Assembly: GCF_902364945.1 (NCBI RefSeq)
Contig: NZ_CABJFS010000001.1
Span: 62,001 to 126,000, forward strand
From: Collinsella aerofaciens
GTDB lineage: Bacteria; Actinomycetota; Coriobacteriia; Coriobacteriales; Coriobacteriaceae
Length of the DNA stretch: 64,000 nt
Direction: 5' to 3'
Both the position numbers and the translations under genes were made by a program. This document shows positions 58,367-64,000 of the stretch, piece by piece; the first letter of the stretch is position 1; every line of letters starts with the position of its first letter. The notes below the pieces were generated by a model, which saw only the letters and a list, made by a program, of their open reading frames with translations, was not told the origin of the DNA and did not search any database.

Positions 58367-61300
58367 TTACGCCTCCTTCTTGGTCGAAGCAACAGAGCTG
58401 GTAGCGGCCACGGGCGCAGCACCCGCAGCACCGCCCGCAACATCAAAGCGGGCAACATCAGCAGCGTCGGCGCGACCGGTCACGATGTCAAACGCCAACT
58501 CCTCGCCCTGCGCATACGTCTTGCCCACGGCCTCGGCAGCAGCGACAATCGCCAGCACGCGCTCGTACTCGGTCGGAATGACCTTCACAAAGTGCTTGCC
58601 CATCGAGTCGAAGCTGTAGAGCAGCTTAATGCCGCGCGGGCTCTGCGTCGCGTCCACGTGCTCCTGGATGAGCGCGCGAATCTGCGCCAGCTCGCCGGCC
58701 GTCGGGGCCTTGAGCTCAACGCTCTCGTGGTTCACGCGGGCATCGAGCGTGCCGTACTGGTCAAAGACATAGGCCACGCCGCCCGTCATACCGGCGGCGA
58801 AGTTCTGCCCGACCTCACCCAGGATAAGCGCCAGACCGCCCGTCATGTACTCGCAGCCGTGGTTGCCGCAACCCTCGACCACCACGGTGGCACCGGAGTT
58901 GCGTACGCCAAAGCGCTGGCCGGCCAGGCCGTTGATGAAGCCACGGCCGCTCGTGGCGCCAAAGAACGCAACGTTGCCCACGATGATGTTTTCGTCGAAC
59001 TTATAGGTCGCATGCGGGTTGGGGCGCACCGACACCTCGCCGCCCGAAAGGCCCTTGCCAAAGTAGTCGTTGGCGTCGCCGCACACGTTGAGCGTAATGC
59101 CGCGCGGCAGGAAGGCGCCAAAGCTCTGACCGGCCGATCCATCGCAATCGATGGTGATGGAGCCGGCGGGCAGGCCCTCGGGATGTGCCTTGGTCACCGC
59201 GTTACCCAGGATGGTGCCCACGCAACGGTTGACGTTGGCGATGTCGGCATGGAAGCGAATCGGACGCAGGTGCGCACGGGCATCGGCCGTATAGGGCACG
59301 AACAACGTGGAGTCGAGCGTCTTGTCGAGCTCGCTGTCGGCAGCCATCTGCGGCAGGAAGTGGCGACCGTCGGCACCCGGGATATGGGCACCGAACTCGC
59401 AGGTCGCGCTCGCCAGCACGGGCGACAGATCGAGCAGGTTGGCCTTGCGGTTGCCCGGGACCTCGATCTGGCGCAAGCACTCGGGGTGGCCGACCATCTC
59501 GTCGACGGTGCGGAAGCCCAGGCTCGCCATGACCTCGCGCAGCTGCTCGGCAACAAAGAGCATAAAGTGCTCAACGTGTTCGGGCTTGCCGCGAAAGCCA
59601 TGACGCAGTCGGCAGTTTTGCGTGGCGATGCCGGCCGGGCAGGTATCCTGCTGACAGTCGCGCTGCATGAGGCAGCCCATGGAGATGAGCGGCATGGTCG
59701 CGAAGCCAAACTCCTCGGCACCCAGCAGGCAGGCGACGGCAACATCGGTGCCGTCCATGAGCTTGCCGTCGGCCTCGAGCACCACGCGTGAGCGCAGGCC
59801 GTTTTGCAGCAGCGTCTGCTGGGCCTCGGCAAGGCCAAGTTCCAGCGGCAGGCCGGCGTGCCAGATAGAGTCGCGCGCCGCGGCACCCGAGCCGCCATTG
59901 TGACCGCTGATCAAGATCTTGTCGGCAGCACCCTTGGCCACACCGGTGGCGATGGTGCCGACGCCGGCCTCGCTGACCAGCTTGACCGACACGCGTGCGC
60001 CGGGGTTGGCGTTCTTAAGATCGAAGATCAGCTCTGCCAGATCCTCGATAGAGTAAATGTCGTGGTGAGGCGGAGGCGAGATCAGGCCGATGCCGGGTGT
60101 GGACTGACGGACCTCGGCGATCCAGGGGTAGACCTTCTTGCCGGGCAGGTGGCCACCCTCGCCAGGTTTGGCGCCCTGAGCCATCTTGATCTGAATCTCG
60201 AAGGCGCTGCAAAGATAGCGGCTCGTCACGCCAAAGCGCGCGCTTGCCACCTGTTTGATGGCGGAGTTCTTGGAGTCGCCGTTGGCTAGCGGGGTCTCGC
60301 GACGCGGGTCCTCGCCGCCCTCGCCGGAGTTGGAACGGCCGTGCAGGCGGTTCATGGCGATGGCCATGCACTCGTGTGCCTCTTTGCTGATGGAACCGTA
60401 CGACATGGCGCCGGTGTTAAAGCGACGGACGATGTTGAGCGCGGGCTCCACCTCGTCGAGCGAAACCGGCGTGCGGCCGCTGGCATTAAAGTCGAGCAAG
60501 TCGCGCAGGCGCACGGCACGGCCGGTGCGGTGCAGGCGAGCGCTGTACTCCTTAAAGGTGTCGTAGCTGTCCTCACGGCAGGCGGTCTGCAGCAGGTAGA
60601 CGGTCTGGGGGTCGATGAGGTGTTCCTCGCCGCCGAGCGGGCGCCACTTGGTCAGACCCAGCGTGGGCAGCTGATCGGGAGCCGGGCTCTTAAGGATAGC
60701 AAGCGCAGCGTCGTAGCGCTCATTCTGCTCGCGCTCGACGTCCTCGACGCCCATACCGCCCACACGGCTCACCGTGCCGGCGAAGTACGCGTTGACGAAC
60801 TCCGGCGTAAAGCCCACGGCCTCGAAGATCTGCGCCGAATGGTAGCTCTGCACCGTGGAGATGCCCATCTTGGACATGATGGAGACGATGCCCGCCGTCG
60901 CGGCCTTGTTGTAGTTGGCGATGCCCTGCTCGGCCGTCACGTCCAGGTCGCCGTGTGCCGCCAGATCGCGGATGCACGCATGTGCGTTGTACGGATAGAT
61001 GCCGCTCGCGGAGTAGCCCACCAGTGCCGCAAAGTCGTGCGGAGACACGGCGTCTCCGCTCTCCACCACGATGTCGGCAAAGGTACGCACGCCGGCGCGG
61101 ATCAGGTGGTTATGCACGCAGCCCACAGCGAGCAGCGACGGCACGGGCACCTCGCCCGCAGCGGCACGATCGCTCAACACCACGATGTTCACGCCATCGC
61201 GGACCGCAGCCTCAACGTCCTCGGCAAGCTGCTTGAGCGCAGCCTGCAGCGCGCCCTCGCCTGCATCGCGGCGGTAGACGGCACGGAAACGGCGGGTCTT

Positions 61301-63067
61301 AAAGCCCACGCGGTCGATGGCGCAGATGCGGTCAAACTCTTCCTCGCTCAGCAGCGGACGCTCCAAGCGCACCAGCTGGCAGGCTGTACGGGAGTCCTCG
61401 AGCAGGTTGCCGTGGTTGCCCAGGTAGAGCGTGGTCGAAGTGACCATATGCTCGCGAAGGGCGTCGATGGGCGGATTCGTGACCTGAGCGAACAGCTGAT
61501 AGAAGTAGTCAAAGAACGAACGCGTCTTCTTGGACAGGCAGGCCAGCGGTGCGTCGATGCCCATCGAGGCGAGCGGGGCCTTGCCCTGCTGGGCCATGGG
61601 ACGCACGACCTCGTCGACGTCATCCCAGTGGTAGCCGAGCTTGGCCATGCGCACAGCGGCGGGCACCTCGGCATCCTCGGCGGACGCGGGCGCGGCGGGC
61701 TCATCGAGCGCGTCGACGGTCAGCGTCTCCTCGGCAATCCAATCACGGTAGGGCTTTTCCTTGGCATAGCGGGCGCGCAGCTCGTCGTTGTAGATCACGC
61801 GGCCGCGGGCAAAATCGACCTCGAGCATCTGGCCCGGTCCCAGGCAACCGCTCGTCAGGATGTTCTCGGGGCGTACCTCGATGGTGCCCACTTCGCTTGC
61901 CAGCATAAAGCGACCATCGCGCGTCACGTAGTAGCGGGCGGGGCGCAAGCCGTTGCGGTCGAGGGCGGCGCCCAGCGTGCGACCGTCGGTAAAGGCGATG
62001 GCCGCCGGGCCGTCCCAGGGCTCCATGAGCATGGACTGGTAAGCGTCGTAGGCGCGGCGCTCCTCACTCAGGCTATCGTTGTGGTCCCACGGCTCGGGCA
62101 GCAACATGGACGCGGCACGCGTGAGCGGGCGACCGTTCATGACCAAGAATTCGAGCACGTTGTCCAGAATCGCGGAGTCGGAACCCTCGCGGTTGATGAT
62201 GGGCATCACGCGCTCAAGATCGTGCTGCAGCACGGGGCTGTACAGGTTGGGTTCGCGGGCGCGGATCCAGTTGACGTTGCCCTTGAGGGTGTTGATCTCG
62301 CCGTTATGGATGATAAAGCGGTTGGGGTGCGCGCGCTCCCAACTGGGCGTGGTGTTGGTGGAGTAGCGCGAGTGGACGAGCGCTACGGCCGTCTTGACGG
62401 CGGCGTCGTTGAGGTCGATGAAGAAGCGGCGCATCTGCGTGGCGACCAGCATGCCCTTGTACACGATGGTACGCGAGCTCATGGAGCACACGTAGAAGAT
62501 CTTGTCGCGCAGGGCAAACTCGGCATCGGCCTTCTTTTCGATGGTGCGGCGGCACACGTACAGGCGACGCTCAAAGGCATCGCCGGCGGGCGTGTCGTCC
62601 GGACGGCCCAGGAAGGCCTGCAGGATAGTGGGCATGCAGGCGCGGGCCGTCTCGCCCAGGTCATGCGGGTCGACCGGCACCTCGCGCCAAAAGAGCAGCG
62701 GCACGCCGGCCTCGGCGCAGCCCTCCTCAAACACGCGACGGGCATCCTCTACGCCCTTGTCGTCCTGCGGGAAGAACAGCATGGCCACGCCATAGTCGCC
62801 CTCTGCCGGCAGAATCTGGCCGCACTTTTGGGCCTCTTTACGGAAAAAGTGATGCGGAACCTGGAACAAGATGCCAGCGCCGTCGCCGGTGTTCTTCTCG
62901 AGTCCCGTGCCGCCGCGGTGCTCCAAGTTGACCAGAATGGACAGCGCATCGTCCAGAATCTGGTGATGGCGCTCGCCGTTGATATCGGCAAGCGCGCCGA
63001 TGCCACATGCATCGTGGTCGAATTCGGGGCGATAAAGGCCCTGCTGCTGAGCGGAATCTGCCTGCAT
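58367..63067 (-). CDS. gltB: Glutamate synthase large subunit
   Basis: This 1566-residue enzyme makes two glutamates from glutamine and 2-oxoglutarate. The class II amidotransferase cysteine is C21 in FDHDACGIGALAD, exposed after removal of a 20-residue propeptide. The FMN/synthase domain includes KPGEGGHLPGKKVYPWIAEV and the 3Fe-4S cysteines in MGCLMQRDCQQDTCPAGIATQ. The C-terminal beta-helix is Gly-rich. The start has GGGGAGG 5 nt upstream. It heads a gltB-gltD operon. Confidence 0.98.
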   Translation of the reverse strand: MQADSAQQQGLYRPEFDHDACGIGALADINGERHHQILDDALSILVNLEHRGGTGLEKNTGDGAGILFQVPHHFFRKEAQKCGQILPAEGDYGVAMLFFPQDDKGVEDARRVFEEGCAEAGVPLLFWREVPVDPHDLGETARACMPTILQAFLGRPDDTPAGDAFERRLYVCRRTIEKKADAEFALRDKIFYVCSMSSRTIVYKGMLVATQMRRFFIDLNDAAVKTAVALVHSRYSTNTTPSWERAHPNRFIIHNGEINTLKGNVNWIRAREPNLYSPVLQHDLERVMPIINREGSDSAILDNVLEFLVMNGRPLTRAASMLLPEPWDHNDSLSEERRAYDAYQSMLMEPWDGPAAIAFTDGRTLGAALDRNGLRPARYYVTRDGRFMLASEVGTIEVRPENILTSGCLGPGQMLEVDFARGRVIYNDELRARYAKEKPYRDWIAEETLTVDALDEPAAPASAEDAEVPAAVRMAKLGYHWDDVDEVVRPMAQQGKAPLASMGIDAPLACLSKKTRSFFDYFYQLFAQVTNPPIDALREHMVTSTTLYLGNHGNLLEDSRTACQLVRLERPLLSEEEFDRICAIDRVGFKTRRFRAVYRRDAGEGALQAALKQLAEDVEAAVRDGVNIVVLSDRAAAGEVPVPSLLAVGCVHNHLIRAGVRTFADIVVESGDAVSPHDFAALVGYSASGIYPYNAHACIRDLAAHGDLDVTAEQGIANYNKAATAGIVSIMSKMGISTVQSYHSAQIFEAVGFTPEFVNAYFAGTVSRVGGMGVEDVEREQNERYDAALAILKSPAPDQLPTLGLTKWRPLGGEEHLIDPQTVYLLQTACREDSYDTFKEYSARLHRTGRAVRLRDLLDFNASGRTPVSLDEVEPALNIVRRFNTGAMSYGSISKEAHECMAIAMNRLHGRSNSGEGGEDPRRETPLANGDSKNSAIKQVASARFGVTSRYLCSAFEIQIKMAQGAKPGEGGHLPGKKVYPWIAEVRQSTPGIGLISPPPHHDIYSIEDLAELIFDLKNANPGARVSVKLVSEAGVGTIATGVAKGAADKILISGHNGGSGAAARDSIWHAGLPLELGLAEAQQTLLQNGLRSRVVLEADGKLMDGTDVAVACLLGAEEFGFATMPLISMGCLMQRDCQQDTCPAGIATQNCRLRHGFRGKPEHVEHFMLFVAEQLREVMASLGFRTVDEMVGHPECLRQIEVPGNRKANLLDLSPVLASATCEFGAHIPGADGRHFLPQMAADSELDKTLDSTLFVPYTADARAHLRPIRFHADIANVNRCVGTILGNAVTKAHPEGLPAGSITIDCDGSAGQSFGAFLPRGITLNVCGDANDYFGKGLSGGEVSVRPNPHATYKFDENIIVGNVAFFGATSGRGFINGLAGQRFGVRNSGATVVVEGCGNHGCEYMTGGLALILGEVGQNFAAGMTGGVAYVFDQYGTLDARVNHESVELKAPTAGELAQIRALIQEHVDATQSPRGIKLLYSFDSMGKHFVKVIPTEYERVLAIVAAAEAVGKTYAQGEELAFDIVTGRADAADVARFDVAGGAAGAAPVAATSSVASTKKEA

Positions 63068-63201
63068 CGCGATCCTCCCCTAGATATTTAGACAGTCAGT
63101 TGAATAGGCATACTAGGAGCATCGCCGGCCCGTTGTGTTTCCCGCCCGTTTCGAAACAATCGCGTAACGCACACCGACCATCAACGTCTTGCTATCAAAC
63201 A

Positions 63202-63256
63202 TGTACGTCAGCCCCCAAACATGTCGAAATTTGACATCTTTGGAGGCTGACGTACA
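63202..63256. repeat. 24-nt near-perfect inverted repeat upstream of gltB
   Basis: TGTACGTCAGCC at 63202 begins an arm that matches, at 22 of 24 positions, the reverse complement of 63233-63256, with a 7-nt loop GAAATTT. It is 135 bp upstream of gltB in the divergent region and could be a regulator site or a small-RNA hairpin. Confidence 0.85.
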
Positions 63257-63417
63257 CGTTTTAGTGCAGGGACAGCCGGCACATATGCATCTGGCCCCTT
63301 TGAATCATTCTGGAAACAAGGGCCATGCGGACTTTTGCATGATGGGGCTCGACACAGCAGGCCTCAAGGGCGGCAACAAGACGCCCAAGTTCGGCCTGTA
63401 AGCTCACCGCTTCAAAC

Positions 63418-63634
63418 ATCTCAATCTGTAACAGGAAGAGCGGATTTTGGCGCCTAGATGTTACAGATTGAGATTTTCTGCGGAGCGGTTTTGGTTTGTC
63501 TCGATCTGTAACACGAAGGGCCGGTTTTGGCGGCCAGCTGTTACAAATCGAGATTTTCCATAGGACCATTTCTTCCTGTCTCGATCTGTAACACCTAGGC
63601 CCAATTTCCATCCCTAGTTGTTACAGATCGAGAC
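63418..63634. repeat. Palindromic array 4: three 57-bp units
   Basis: Units lie at 63418-63474, 63498-63554 and 63578-63634, all 57 bp, with two 23-bp spacers: an exact 80-bp period. Unit 1 arms read ATCTCAATC/GATTGAGAT, both changed relative to the consensus and still paired. The array lies between divergent gltB and gpmA, 58 bp before the gpmA promoter. Confidence 0.95.
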
Positions 63635-63691
63635 ATTTCGGCAGCCCCCCTTCACCATCCCATTCAAATAGAACAATTTTGTTAGGCTTGG

Positions 63692-63720
63692 TTAACTTTT
63701 AAGCTTAAAACGGGTATCCT
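63692..63720 (+). promoter_or_regulatory. Candidate gpmA promoter
   Basis: TTAACT (63692-63697), a 17-nt spacer and TATCCT (63715-63720), 52 bp upstream of the gpmA ATG. Boxes are modest matches but spacing is ideal. Confidence 0.5.
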
Positions 63721-63772
63721 TTGCGGCGTCAAGCAAACGGCACGCACACCGTGCCAGATCAAGGAGGCCCCT

Positions 63773-64000
63773 ATGGCGCACCGAGCAGACCGACAGACAA
63801 TGCAACTTGTCCTTATCCGTCACGGAGAATCCGAGTGGAACAAACTCAACCTGTTCACCGGCTGGACCGATGTCGAGCTCACCGACACGGGCCGCGAAGA
63901 AGCCGCAGCAGGCGGTCGCGCCCTCAAAGAAGCCGGTTTCGACTTTGACGTCTGCTACACCTCGCGTCTCAAGCGCGCAATTCACACCCTCGATATCGTG
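63773..64000 (+). CDS. gpmA: 2,3-bisphosphoglycerate-dependent phosphoglycerate mutase (5' part only)
   Basis: The first 76 codons are present before the window ends. The sequence [20 protein letters not shown] carries the phospho-histidine in RHGE, and [14 protein letters not shown] continues the family signature. It interconverts 3- and 2-phosphoglycerate in glycolysis. AAGGAGG lies 5 nt before the ATG. Nine extra residues precede the usual family start. Confidence 0.95.
   Translation, partial: MAHRADRQTMQLVLIRHGESEWNKLNLFTGWTDVELTDTGREEAAAGGRALKEAGFDFDVCYTSRLKRAIHTLDIV

Noticed and set aside
60341..63091. 916-codon open frame antisense to gltB
   Set aside because: Shadow of gltB, same composition bias.
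63189..63401. 70-codon frame upstream of gltB
   Set aside because: It includes the inverted repeat at 63202-63256 and has no ribosome-binding site or homology.

Overview
The window reads as chromosomal DNA of a high-GC anaerobic gut actinobacterium, most likely a Collinsella-type member of the Coriobacteriia. This is inferred from gene content and protein style (phospho-sugar PTS operons with PRD antiterminators, a group A [FeFe] hydrogenase, an EFR1-type ferredoxin, a CPBP protease, an AddAB-type exonuclease); no search was run. Most genes lie on the minus strand. No rRNA, tRNA, insertion sequence, integrase, CRISPR-cas locus or prophage was recognised.

Layout. 1-6.8 kb: a SNF2/SWIM helicase (cut by the window edge) and dnaE. 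7.0-11.1 kb: a beta-glucoside operon (antiterminator, PTS EIIBC, phospho-beta-glucosidase) with RAT-type antitermination sites. 11.2-13.1 kb: an AT-richer accessory patch with an MFS transporter and a truncated DUF3284 gene, bounded by a second, diverged copy of the addA 3' end. 13.1-19.9 kb: addA and addB. 20-24 kb: a YerC/TrpR-like regulator, a YvlD-type membrane protein, a divergent Rrf2 regulator/cysK pair and mnmA. 24-28 kb: a HipA-like kinase with an N-terminal HTH, an M42 peptidase and a frameshifted iron alcohol dehydrogenase. 28.4-33.4 kb: a LURP-one-like protein, a YoaK-family membrane protein, a YgiQ radical SAM protein, a CPBP protease and an orphan DinJ-type antitoxin. 33.6-39.7 kb: a minus-strand operon of a flavoprotein, [FeFe] hydrogenase, a substrate-binding lipoprotein and a fused ABC permease-ATPase. 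39.9-44.4 kb: an alpha-glucoside PTS operon whose antiterminator carries an in-frame TGA at codon 5. 44.7-48.3 kb: an EFR1 ferredoxin and a DEAD-box helicase. 48.9-51.9 kb: copA-copZ-csoR with a CsoR-type operator. 52-56.5 kb: a zinc-ribbon membrane protein, an amidohydrolase, a DUF559/AbiEi-like protein and an unknown protein. 56.9-63.1 kb: gltD-gltB. 63.77 kb to the end: the start of phosphoglycerate mutase.

The most unusual signal is a family of palindromic arrays. Eleven units of 56-58 bp (mostly exactly 57 bp), each with inverted ~16-nt arms (consensus GTCTCGATCTGTAACA), are separated by 23-24-bp unique spacers, giving a strict ~80-bp period. They form four intergenic arrays (48.6, 54.2, 55.6 and 63.4 kb). 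Some arm changes are compensatory, which points to selection on hairpin pairing. Two arrays flank the DUF559/AbiEi-like gene. I do not recognise this family. Other dispersed short palindromes with GGGGAC or GGGACGGGG cores, and several long perfect inverted repeats, also sit between genes.
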